The notes under the pieces were generated by a model that saw nothing but the letters and a program-made list of their open reading frames with translations, was not told the DNA's origin and ran no database searches. A program made the position numbers and the translations under genes. Shown here one piece after another: positions 58,016-64,000 of a DNA stretch of 64,000 bases. This DNA is from Terriglobia bacterium (GTDB lineage: Bacteria > Acidobacteriota > Terriglobia > Terriglobales > Acidobacteriaceae): NCBI GenBank assembly GCA_021324365.1, contig JAJPJE010000061.1, forward strand, positions 21,210 to 85,209, read 5' to 3'. How positions within the stretch are numbered: the first letter of the stretch is position 1; each line of letters opens with the position of its first letter.

Positions 58016-58299
58016 TTGGCCGCCTCCTCATCGCGAATCTGCTTGATGAGTGCGATGATCTCCGGCTTGTTAGGAAACGAGAGCGCATCTGGGCCGCAGG
58101 TCTTCGAGCAGGCGCGGCAAAACACGACGCAATTGTCGGGATTGGCGACTACCAGCTTCCGATCGCCCTCCCGCCGCTCGAAAACTTTGTGCGGGCAGAA
58201 CGTGTCACACTCCATGCAGAAGTTACATTTGTCGTAATCGATGGTCGGGAACCAAGGTATCTTGTCTCGGGGCACTCCCATGAAGGTTGTTTCAGACAT
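58012..58299 (-). CDS. Two-cluster ferredoxin-like protein
   Basis: The 95-residue protein carries two iron-sulfur motifs: CNFCMECDTFCP (CxxCxxCxxxC) and CVVFCRACSKTCGP (CxxxCxxCxxxC), consistent with two [4Fe-4S] clusters. The N-terminus (GVPRDKIPWFPTIDYDKC) is typical of a group of short cytoplasmic ferredoxins. It overlaps the upstream HdrA-like gene by eight bases and the downstream DGC-GcvH gene by four. In this setting it probably supplies or takes electrons for the lipoyl/Hdr-like module. Confidence 0.88.
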   Translation of the reverse strand: MSETTFMGVPRDKIPWFPTIDYDKCNFCMECDTFCPHKVFERREGDRKLVVANPDNCVVFCRACSKTCGPDALSFPNKPEIIALIKQIRDEEAAK

Positions 58300-58669
58300 C
58301 TTCTTTTACCCCCATCTCACGAAGCGCCGTGGCAACTTTCTCGATGGCCGCGTCGGTCGACATGTCGCGAATGTCCAGCGGGGTCATGTCGCGCTTCACA
58401 TCCATCCCTTTTTCGGCGAAGGCGTCGCGGAACATCTTGTATTGCATATTCGGCGCACAGGCCGCGACGACCAGCGGCCGTTTCGCTTCGAGAAAGTCGG
58501 CCAGGAAGCGGTCACCGTCCTGCTCGCACAATTGGGGATGAATCACGCCGAACTCGACCGGCAGTTCCACGCGCGCACGGTTGATGAAATCCCAGATATC
58601 CATCTGGGAGAACCCCGGGCACTTGCCGGTACAGACACACATCACAAGGCCAGGCCGTTGCTCTGACAT
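58292..58669 (-). CDS. Free-standing domain resembling the N-terminus of HdrA
   Basis: The 125-residue protein has cysteines in LVMCVCTGKCPGFSQMD, HPQLCEQDG and LVVAACAPNMQYKMFRDAF. This set of phrases (Cys-rich start, Cys in a later loop, then VVAACAP...FR and a RDM segment) resembles the N-terminal iron-sulfur domain of HdrA-type heterodisulfide reductase subunits, without the FAD and ferredoxin domains that normally follow. It may bind an iron-sulfur cluster and form a complex with the ferredoxin encoded next. GGAGG precedes the ATG, which directly follows the TAG of the arsM fusion. The HdrA relation is my reading by eye. Confidence 0.65.
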   Translation of the reverse strand: MSEQRPGLVMCVCTGKCPGFSQMDIWDFINRARVELPVEFGVIHPQLCEQDGDRFLADFLEAKRPLVVAACAPNMQYKMFRDAFAEKGMDVKRDMTPLDIRDMSTDAAIEKVATALREMGVKEDV

Positions 58670-59764
58670 CTAGTTACCTCCAGCTTCCACGAGCATTTGC
58701 TTGATCTCTTCCGGAGACGGAATGCGCCCCGCCGTCTTGACTTTTCCGTCGATCACCAGGCCGGGAGTCATCAGGATCTGAAATTTCATGATGTCCTTGA
58801 TCTCGGTCACCTTTTCGACTTCCGTCTGAAGTCCCAGTTCCTGAACGGCTTTCTCGGCGTTGGCAGTGAGAGTTTTGCAGCGGGCACAGCCCGTACCTAA
58901 TATTTGAATTTTCGGCATCGCTTTTCCTTTCGTTGAATTCGCGCCGCCCGCAGCAGGCTTCGCAGCACGAACAAATGCGCTCATGATTTTTCCGTCCACC
59001 TGGTCGGCAACAGAGACGGCTTCCGCTCCGGCGGCGGAAAGAAACTCCCGAACGTCGGCCGCGTGAAAGACCCTCGTTGGCTCAATCGCGACGTCAAGGA
59101 AGCCTACGGCCGCCAGTTCGGATTTGTATTCGGATTCCTGCATCGCACCGGCGACGCATCCCGCCCATAACTCCGGATTGCTCCGCAGCGTGGCTGGAAT
59201 CTCGCCGCACAGCACGACGTCGGAAACCGCGAATCGGCCAGCGGGTCTCAGAACACGAAACGCCTCTCGCAGCACACGCTTCTTGTCGGTCGAGAGATTG
59301 AGCACGCAGTTGGAGATCACCACGTCAACGCAGTTGTCCGGTAAGGGAATATTCTCGATTTCACCCTTGAGGAATTCGACGTTCTCTACACCGGCCTCCT
59401 GCTGATTCCTTCGGGCCAGCGCCAGCATCTCGTCCGTCATATCGAGTCCGTACACCTTGCCGGACGGCGCCACTCGCCGCGCCGAGAGAAAAACGTCAAT
59501 GCCTCCGCCCGAGCCGAGGTCAAGCACCGTCTCGCCGGAGCGCAACTGCGCCAGTGCCGATGGATTTCCACATCCAAGTGAGGCGGCTATCGCTGCGGCC
59601 GGGATTCCGGCGGTGTCACCTTCCTGATAGATCTCGTGCGACATGCGGTTGGTCTGCGCAATTCCCGTTGGCAGTTTCGACCCGCAGCAGCAAGGGTTGT
59701 CACCCTCGACAGCGCGAAGCGCCGCCTCGCCGTATTTCTTCTTAACTGTGTTCTTCAGGTCCAT
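58670..59764 (-). CDS. arsM: Arsenite methyltransferase fused to a thioredoxin-like domain
   Basis: Residues 1-275 are ArsM: SAM-binding VLDLGSGGGIDVFLSARRV, LDMTDEMLALA, and the conserved cysteines of the family in NPCCCGSK (25-27), SLGCGNP (65), ISNCVLNLS (153) and WAGCVAGAM (203). ArsM converts As(III) to methylated arsenicals. Residues about 283-364 are a small thioredoxin-like domain (TM0996/MTH895 type) with GTGCARCKTL (Cys293, Cys296) and MTPGLVIDGKVKTAGR. The junction holds an AAAGGAAAAGCG-ATG (ATG at 58918), a good internal ribosome site, so a separate thioredoxin may also be made. Start at ATG 59764; a GTG at 59782 is the alternative. Confidence 0.9.
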   Translation of the reverse strand: MDLKNTVKKKYGEAALRAVEGDNPCCCGSKLPTGIAQTNRMSHEIYQEGDTAGIPAAAIAASLGCGNPSALAQLRSGETVLDLGSGGGIDVFLSARRVAPSGKVYGLDMTDEMLALARRNQQEAGVENVEFLKGEIENIPLPDNCVDVVISNCVLNLSTDKKRVLREAFRVLRPAGRFAVSDVVLCGEIPATLRSNPELWAGCVAGAMQESEYKSELAAVGFLDVAIEPTRVFHAADVREFLSAAGAEAVSVADQVDGKIMSAFVRAAKPAAGGANSTKGKAMPKIQILGTGCARCKTLTANAEKAVQELGLQTEVEKVTEIKDIMKFQILMTPGLVIDGKVKTAGRIPSPEEIKQMLVEAGGN

Positions 59765-59820
59765 TCCAAGTTCTCCACTCACCGAGCCGATACCGGTCTC
59801 TGCCGTTACAAAACGCCCAT

Positions 59821-60126
59821 TTACCTCGATCTCTCCTTAAGAACCTGCGTAGCGCAGGTGAAGAAATTGCAGACACATGGCGTCAATAACCGGTAGTAGA
59901 CAAGATTTCCCTCGCGCCGGTCCTCGACGATTCCATGCGCACGCAATAGCGCCAAGTGTTTGGAGACAGTTGACACATCGCTGCCAACCATTTCGGTAAG
60001 CTCGCCAACCGAACATTCACCCCGATTGAGCCGGTCCACGATCATCAGCCGTGACTCGTTGGCGAGCGCCCGAAGAACTTTGGCCTGTTGACGAAAAACG
60101 TCTCGAGTTTTTCTGCAAATGTTCAT
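59821..60126 (-). CDS. arsR: ArsR-family regulator with C-terminal cysteine motif
   Basis: The 101-residue winged-helix repressor has VLRALANESRLMIVDRL, SVGELTEMVGSDVSTVSKHLALL (recognition helix) and the wing EDRREGNLVYYRL. Cysteines at 84, 86 and 91 (TPCVCNFFTC) are the likely arsenite site, a different location from the alpha-3 CVC of the second ArsR in this island. It heads the arsM-to-lplA run (57 bp before arsM), and overlapping inverted repeats lie just upstream of its start. Derepression by As(III) or methylarsenite is expected. Confidence 0.93.
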   Translation of the reverse strand: MNICRKTRDVFRQQAKVLRALANESRLMIVDRLNRGECSVGELTEMVGSDVSTVSKHLALLRAHGIVEDRREGNLVYYRLLTPCVCNFFTCATQVLKERSR

Positions 60127-60139
60127 GGTTAGATTTTAT

Positions 60140-60163
60140 TTGGCTATTTGGCCAACCTGCCAA
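60140..60163. promoter_or_regulatory. Two overlapping inverted repeats upstream of arsR/arsM run
   Basis: TTGGC-6-GCCAA occurs twice with identical 5-6-5 geometry: 60140-60144 with 60151-60155, and 60148-60152 with 60159-60163, offset by eight bases. The sites lie 14-37 bp before the arsR start on the transcribed strand, the usual place for an autoregulatory ArsR operator. Confidence 0.5.
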
Positions 60164-60203
60164 TATCTTAGGACACAACCAGACGGTCGATCAGTGATCT
60201 CCG

Positions 60204-61283
60204 TCACATGATGAAGTTGAACAAGTAGCCGACCAGGAGAATCCCTACGGCAACGACTCCTACAAACGCGGCAATCAGCTGGGGCCGGAGTACTTTCCGA
60301 AGAATGATTGTCTCCGGCAGCGACAACCCAATCACCGACATCATGAAGGCCAACACAGTGCCAAGTGCCGCTCCTTTTCCGAGCAGTGCCTGCACGATGG
60401 GAATGATTCCCGCCGCATTCGAGTACATGGGAACGCCGATCATCACAGCCAGTGGCACCGACCACCAGGCGCCTTTGCCCATGATGTGAGCCATGAAGTT
60501 CTCGGGAACATATCCATGAATGCCAGCGCCAACCGCGATACCCAACACCACGTATAGCCAAACCTTGCCGACGATGTCGCGCACCGCTTCTCGGCCAAGC
60601 TTGGCCCGTTCCGACCAGCTTAGCCGGGCGTCCGGAGTCGAGTTCGGCCCTGAGTCCATCTGGTAGACCCAGGGCTCGACAAAGCCTTCAAGCTTCAAGC
60701 GTCCGATGATCCATCCGGCCACGATGGCAATGAACAATCCCGTCCCAGCGTAGATTGCAGCGACCCGCCAGCCGAAGAGGCCGAACAAGAGCACGAGTGC
60801 GACTTCGTTGATCATCGGTGCGGCAATCAAAAAAGAGAATGTAACGCCAAGCGGAACTCCCGTTGTCACAAAACCAATGAACAATGGCACAGCAGAACAT
60901 GAGCAGAACGGCGTCACGACGCCCAACAGTGAAGCCAGCACGTTTCCAGCGGATTCGCTCTTTCCGGCGAGAATGGCGCGGGTCTTTTCCGGGGTGAAGA
61001 ACGATCTGAGGATACCCACGCCGAAGACGATCAGCGTAAGCAACATGATTACTTTAGGGACTTCAAAAATGAAGAACTCAACGGCTGAGCCCAGGTGAGT
61101 GGCAGAGTCAAGCCGCAGAACTGAATATGTGACCCACTTCGCGACGGGAAGCAAATGGCTGTAGATCAACCACCACAGAATGGTACCGGCCGCTATCGGA
61201 GTCACAATCCGCCAAAGTGACGTCTTTACCTTGCGGGCCTCTCCCACGGTTTCAATCTGAACTAAGCTCCCGTTTGCTGCCAT
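60204..61283 (-). CDS. arsP: ArsP-type permease (DUF318)
   Basis: The 359-residue inner-membrane protein has eight or more helices and the DUF318/ArsP signature VVTPFCSCSAVPLFIGF (Cys127 and Cys129), followed by APMINEVALVLLF and a later GVPMYSNAAGIIP. ArsP members export trivalent organoarsenicals such as methylarsenite, which fits an operon that also encodes ArsM. A cytoplasmic loop lies about 205-240. It is 38 bp after arsC and 77 bp before arsR. A role with other substrates is possible, since many DUF318 proteins are uncharacterised. Confidence 0.9.
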   Translation of the reverse strand: MAANGSLVQIETVGEARKVKTSLWRIVTPIAAGTILWWLIYSHLLPVAKWVTYSVLRLDSATHLGSAVEFFIFEVPKVIMLLTLIVFGVGILRSFFTPEKTRAILAGKSESAGNVLASLLGVVTPFCSCSAVPLFIGFVTTGVPLGVTFSFLIAAPMINEVALVLLFGLFGWRVAAIYAGTGLFIAIVAGWIIGRLKLEGFVEPWVYQMDSGPNSTPDARLSWSERAKLGREAVRDIVGKVWLYVVLGIAVGAGIHGYVPENFMAHIMGKGAWWSVPLAVMIGVPMYSNAAGIIPIVQALLGKGAALGTVLAFMMSVIGLSLPETIILRKVLRPQLIAAFVGVVAVGILLVGYLFNFIM

Positions 61284-61321
61284 GGTCTGTCTTCTCTCGG
61301 TCCACTAGAACAAATGCAATA

Positions 61322-61738
61322 TCAAGCCTTGTTGTTACGAACAAACTCACTCAGCCAACTGGAAATTTGGTCACGCACACGACGGAAGGCGTCCAATTGT
61401 TGTTCCTTCGACGCTGCCGCAGGATCTTCAAAGCTGTGATGGATGCGTTCTCCACCGCCCGGAAAGAACGGGCAAGACTCCTTCGCGTTGTCGCAAACGG
61501 TGATCACGTAATCAAACTGCTGTCCGGCGAACTCATCCACCGACTTCGAACGATGCCTGGAAATGTCGATTCCAACTTCAGACATCGCTTTTATCGCATT
61601 CGGGTTTAGGCCCACAGGTTTTGTGCCTGCGCTGAAAGCTTCAAAACGGTCTCCGGCCAGATGACGCAACAGCCCTTCCGCCATCTGGCTTCTTGCGGAA
61701 TTACCGGTACAGAGAATTAGGACGCGCTGCCTGCTCAT
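61322..61738 (-). CDS. arsC: Thioredoxin-coupled arsenate reductase
   Basis: The 138-residue LMW-phosphatase-type ArsC has the P-loop [14 protein letters not shown] with nucleophile Cys10, and the redox pair Cys82/Cys89 in [16 protein letters not shown]. It reduces As(V) to As(III), passing a disulfide from the P-loop to the surface, where thioredoxin resolves it. His/Ser in HHSFEDPAA is also typical. Its ATG overlaps the acr3 stop by four bases. Confidence 0.95.
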   Translation of the reverse strand: MSRQRVLILCTGNSARSQMAEGLLRHLAGDRFEAFSAGTKPVGLNPNAIKAMSEVGIDISRHRSKSVDEFAGQQFDYVITVCDNAKESCPFFPGGGERIHHSFEDPAAASKEQQLDAFRRVRDQISSWLSEFVRNNKA

Positions 61739-62838
61739 CGAACACTCTTTCCATAGGGGTCACAGATCGGAACCGGTCGGACGCCTGATACATCACCGGC
61801 GAAGTACTTCTTCTGAAAATAGAAGGCGACGTTTACCAAGCCGATCATCACCGGCACTTCTACAAGCGGCCCGATCACAGCCGCGAACGCCGCACCCGAG
61901 TTGATTCCGAACACCGCGACCGCAACCGCAATTGCCAGTTCAAAATTGTTCGAAGCTGCCGTGAACGACAACGTCGTGGTCTTTGAATAATCGGCGCCGA
62001 GCTTCCTCCCCATGTAGAAGGAGACCAGGAACATGACCACAAAGTAGATCAGCAGCGGAATCGCGATGCGCACGACGTCCAGCGGAAGTCGCACGATGTA
62101 CTCGCCTTTCAGCGAGAACATGATCACGATCGTGAAGAGCAACGCGATAAGCGTCAGAGGACTTACGCGAGGCACGAAGTTGTGGTCGTACCAGATTCGT
62201 CCCTTAGCGCGGACAAGAACCGTTCGCGTGAGGTAGCCCGCGAGAAACGGAATCCCCAAATAGATGAATACGCTCTTGGCGATCTCCCCAATCGATACGT
62301 TCACGACTGCGCCGTGCAGGCCAAGCAGGGGTGGAAGTACAGTGATGAACACCCACGCATAAACCGAATAGAAGAAAACCTGGAACAGCGAATTGAAGGC
62401 GACCAGGCCAGCGGCATATTCGGCGTCTCCCTTAGCCAGTTCATTCCACACGATCACCATCGCTATGCAGCGCGCGAGGCCGATCATGATCAGTCCCGCC
62501 ATATATTCCGGATAGCCACGTAGAAACACAATGGCGAGCACGAACATCAGAATGGGCCCGATTACCCAGTTCTGCACCAGCGACAAGCCGAGAATGCGCT
62601 TATTGCGGAAGACCTCGTGCAGTTCCTCGTAGCGGACCTTCGTGAACGGCGGGTACATCATTACAATCAGGCCCACCGCAATTGGAAGGGAGGTCGTGCC
62701 TACGTTGAAGCGATTCAAAAACGGCACGATTCCTGGCGCCAACCACCCGGCAAAAACGCCTGCTGCCATGGCGGTGAAGATCCAGGCCGTCAGATACCGG
62801 TCGAGGAAACTCAGGCGAGATGATACTTGGCTAGACAT
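61735..62838 (-). CDS. acr3: Arsenite efflux permease ACR3
   Basis: The 367-residue BART-superfamily transporter has ten helices. ACR3 motifs are [13 protein letters not shown], the essential Cys region [19 protein letters not shown], and [20 protein letters not shown] with the conserved Glu in helix 9. It exports arsenite using the proton gradient. The ATG at 62838 has AAGGG upstream and lies 5 bp after the arsR stop; the longer frame from 62901 would overlap arsR. Confidence 0.95.
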   Translation of the reverse strand: MSSQVSSRLSFLDRYLTAWIFTAMAAGVFAGWLAPGIVPFLNRFNVGTTSLPIAVGLIVMMYPPFTKVRYEELHEVFRNKRILGLSLVQNWVIGPILMFVLAIVFLRGYPEYMAGLIMIGLARCIAMVIVWNELAKGDAEYAAGLVAFNSLFQVFFYSVYAWVFITVLPPLLGLHGAVVNVSIGEIAKSVFIYLGIPFLAGYLTRTVLVRAKGRIWYDHNFVPRVSPLTLIALLFTIVIMFSLKGEYIVRLPLDVVRIAIPLLIYFVVMFLVSFYMGRKLGADYSKTTTLSFTAASNNFELAIAVAVAVFGINSGAAFAAVIGPLVEVPVMIGLVNVAFYFQKKYFAGDVSGVRPVPICDPYGKSVR

Positions 62839-62843
62839 AATGC

Positions 62844-63245
62844 TTATACCCTTGCAGAAACGTGGATTTTGGATCGCACCAGAGCCGAATATGGCCGCCA
62901 CTCACTAAGCGTACAAGAGCCGTTTTCGATGGCTTTCTTCAGCCGTTGCACATCTTCCGCCAGCGTCTCGGAACTTCTGAACACGTCGCGCAGGAACGCG
63001 AACAGGAGTTTGTTGATCCCCTGGTTGGCATCGGCCAGTTTGTAGTACATCCTCGCTCCTTCACGCCGGTCGAGGACGAGTCCTGAATTCTTCAGATAGG
63101 TCAGGTGCCGGGACACGTTCGGCTGCGAGGATTCAAGAACGTACTGGATGTCGCAGACACATAACTCTCCATGAATCAGAAGGTTAAGGATACGGAGGCG
63201 AGTTTGGTCAGCCAGCCCCTTGAACAATTGTTCCAAATCTCTCAT
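62844..63245 (-). CDS. arsR: ArsR-family arsenite-responsive repressor
   Basis: The 133-residue protein has the ArsR core with the alpha-3 metal site [22 protein letters not shown] (Cys29, Cys31), the classical E. coli/R773-like position, and the wing [13 protein letters not shown] longer C-terminal helix (about 85-133) with one further Cys follows. AGGAG precedes the ATG at seven bases. It heads arsR-acr3-arsC-arsP and is divergent from the second arsC; the shared gap contains repeats likely bound by this protein. Confidence 0.93.
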   Translation of the reverse strand: MRDLEQLFKGLADQTRLRILNLLIHGELCVCDIQYVLESSQPNVSRHLTYLKNSGLVLDRREGARMYYKLADANQGINKLLFAFLRDVFRSSETLAEDVQRLKKAIENGSCTLSEWRPYSALVRSKIHVSARV

Positions 63246-63274
63246 TCGCAACTCCTATGCGAATAGTCTACCAG

Positions 63275-63312
63275 TATTCACGTATATTCACATACCCGTA
63301 TAGTTGTATGAT
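63275..63312. promoter_or_regulatory. Divergent arsR/arsC2 promoter-operator
   Basis: The inverted repeat CATAC-10-GTATG lies at 63291-63310. A rightward promoter can be read as TTCACG (63277-63282), 16 bp, TATAGT (63299-63304), so the repeat covers the -10 region. TATTCAC occurs twice as a direct repeat just before. This fits control of both directions by the adjacent ArsR. Confidence 0.45.
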
Positions 63313-63367
63313 AGGATTCGCGCTGTGACGCAGGACACACCCGATCGTGACCTGCGGTGAGGATCGC

Positions 63368-63802
63368 ATGAAGCCTAAGGTGCTGTTTCTCTGCACAGGC
63401 AACTCAGCCCGCAGCCAGATGGCCGAAGGGTATCTACGCCACGTTGCTGGTAACCAGTTCGAGCCCCTGAGCGCCGGGATCGAGCCAAAGGGGCTCAACC
63501 CGTTAGCGACCGAGGCAATGGCAGAGATTGGAATCGACATCTCGAAGCAGACTTCTAAAGACGTCGTGAGCTTACTCGGCCAGCATGTCCCCTTCGTCGT
63601 CACCGTGTGCGACAACGCCAAAGAACGATGTCCGATCTTCCCTGGAACTTGGGAGTTTCTGCACTGGAGCTTTGAAGATCCGGCGGCTGCGGCGGGCACG
63701 CATGATGAGCGCCTCGCCGTTTTTCGACGCGTTCGAGACGAAATCATCGAGCGGATCGACGACAGATTTGTTCGCGGTGATATCTCGCGAAAGCACGCCT
63801 GA
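63368..63802 (+). CDS. arsC: Second thioredoxin-coupled arsenate reductase
   Basis: The 144-residue ArsC paralogue has the P-loop [15 protein letters not shown] (Cys9) and the Cys81/Cys88 pair in [16 protein letters not shown]. It is about as similar to the first ArsC as expected for an ancient duplicate or separate acquisition. GAGGA precedes the ATG at 63368 by five bases; an upstream GTG at 63347 is unlikely. It is divergent from arsR-acr3 and probably under the same repressor. A small lipoprotein-like frame follows with a TGATG overlap. Confidence 0.95.
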   Translation: MKPKVLFLCTGNSARSQMAEGYLRHVAGNQFEPLSAGIEPKGLNPLATEAMAEIGIDISKQTSKDVVSLLGQHVPFVVTVCDNAKERCPIFPGTWEFLHWSFEDPAAAAGTHDERLAVFRRVRDEIIERIDDRFVRGDISRKHA

Positions 63803-63993
63803 TGACGCGAACGACCGCTTTAGTGTTCGCCGTCCTGGTGATGGTGCTATGCGGCTGCCCGGATCAGAGCGAGTCATCATTTGACCGGGAACGCTCCGGC
63901 TTCTCCTTGAGTTGCGCCAGGAATAGAACACCGGGTGCCGTGTGCCTCACCTCTCATCCTTTTATCATTCCGTTAGCTGACAGACTGGGTTGA
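63802..63993 (+). CDS. Possible small lipoprotein, uncertain
   Basis: A 63-residue frame starts at an ATG overlapping the arsC stop (TGATG). Its N-terminus (MTRTTALVFAVLVMVLCGC) looks like a signal peptide ending in a lipobox-like LCGC, but the rest has no recognisable family and the frame closes just before the window edge. It is listed because of the coupling and the signal-like start; it could also be chance. Confidence 0.3.
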   Translation: MTRTTALVFAVLVMVLCGCPDQSESSFDRERSGFSLSCARNRTPGAVCLTSHPFIIPLADRLG

Positions 63994-64000
63994 GCTGAAG

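Noticed and set aside
61735..62901. Longer ACR3 start at 62901
   Set aside because: It would overlap the end of arsR by 58 bp and add residues without family support; the ATG at 62838 has a ribosome site.

Overview
The window looks like a chromosomal segment of an Acidobacteriota bacterium (class Terriglobia type). This is inferred from moderately high GC, the rpsP-khpA-rimM-trmD-rplS order, a large secreted DUF3857/transglutaminase/TPR protein, many secreted carbohydrate-active enzymes, and short palindromic repeats built on AAAGCCCC and GGCGCGGC cores. No rRNA, tRNA, CRISPR array, phage gene or transposase was recognised.

Layout. 1-1.7 kb: a truncated lipoprotein gene and a PEGA-domain protein. 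1.9-4.5 kb: a ribosomal/tRNA-modification operon on the minus strand; the 3' end of trmD reads through a palindromic repeat. 4.8-6.8 kb: two small membrane proteins and a cupin. 6.9-10.1 kb: the DUF3857/TPR protein. 10.4-14 kb: amino-sugar catabolism (nagA and a GlmS-like SIS deaminase) and an aldo/keto reductase. 14.5-18.9 kb: a TolC-EmrA-EmrB type drug efflux operon with a TetR-like palindrome upstream. 19.2-25.6 kb: a DUF309 fusion protein, then a LacI regulator divergent from an L-arabinose pathway (epimerase, COG2407-type isomerase, ribulokinase). 25.6-28.8 kb: a small membrane protein, a MocR-type regulator and a duplicated DoxX-like protein. 28.9-34.5 kb: a CzcCBA-type metal efflux operon. 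35-37.2 kb: a PAS histidine kinase and NarL-type regulator. 37.2-48.6 kb: hemicellulose/pectin enzymes (GH95, GH51, SASA esterase, CE1 esterase; divergently tannase/feruloyl esterase and GH39). The liberated arabinose can feed the araDAB genes.

48.9-64 kb is an arsenic island. It carries arsR-acr3-arsC-arsP and a divergent second arsC. The most unusual part is a tightly overlapping minus-strand run from about 60.1 to 55.3 kb: arsR, an ArsM-thioredoxin fusion, a free-standing domain resembling the N-terminus of HdrA, a two-cluster ferredoxin, a DGC-domain protein fused to a GcvH-like lipoyl carrier, two more DGC proteins (one apparently frameshifted) and a lipoate-protein ligase. Downstream in the same direction follow a carboxymuconolactone-decarboxylase-like protein and a complete RND efflux system.

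My best candidate for an undescribed system is this lipoyl-carrier/ligase/Hdr-like/DGC module in an arsenic operon. A dedicated dithiol carrier could bind, reduce or hand over trivalent (methyl)arsenicals, with parallels to the lipoate-binding-protein/sHdr system of sulfur oxidation. The gene content and overlaps are seen directly. The biochemical role is inference.
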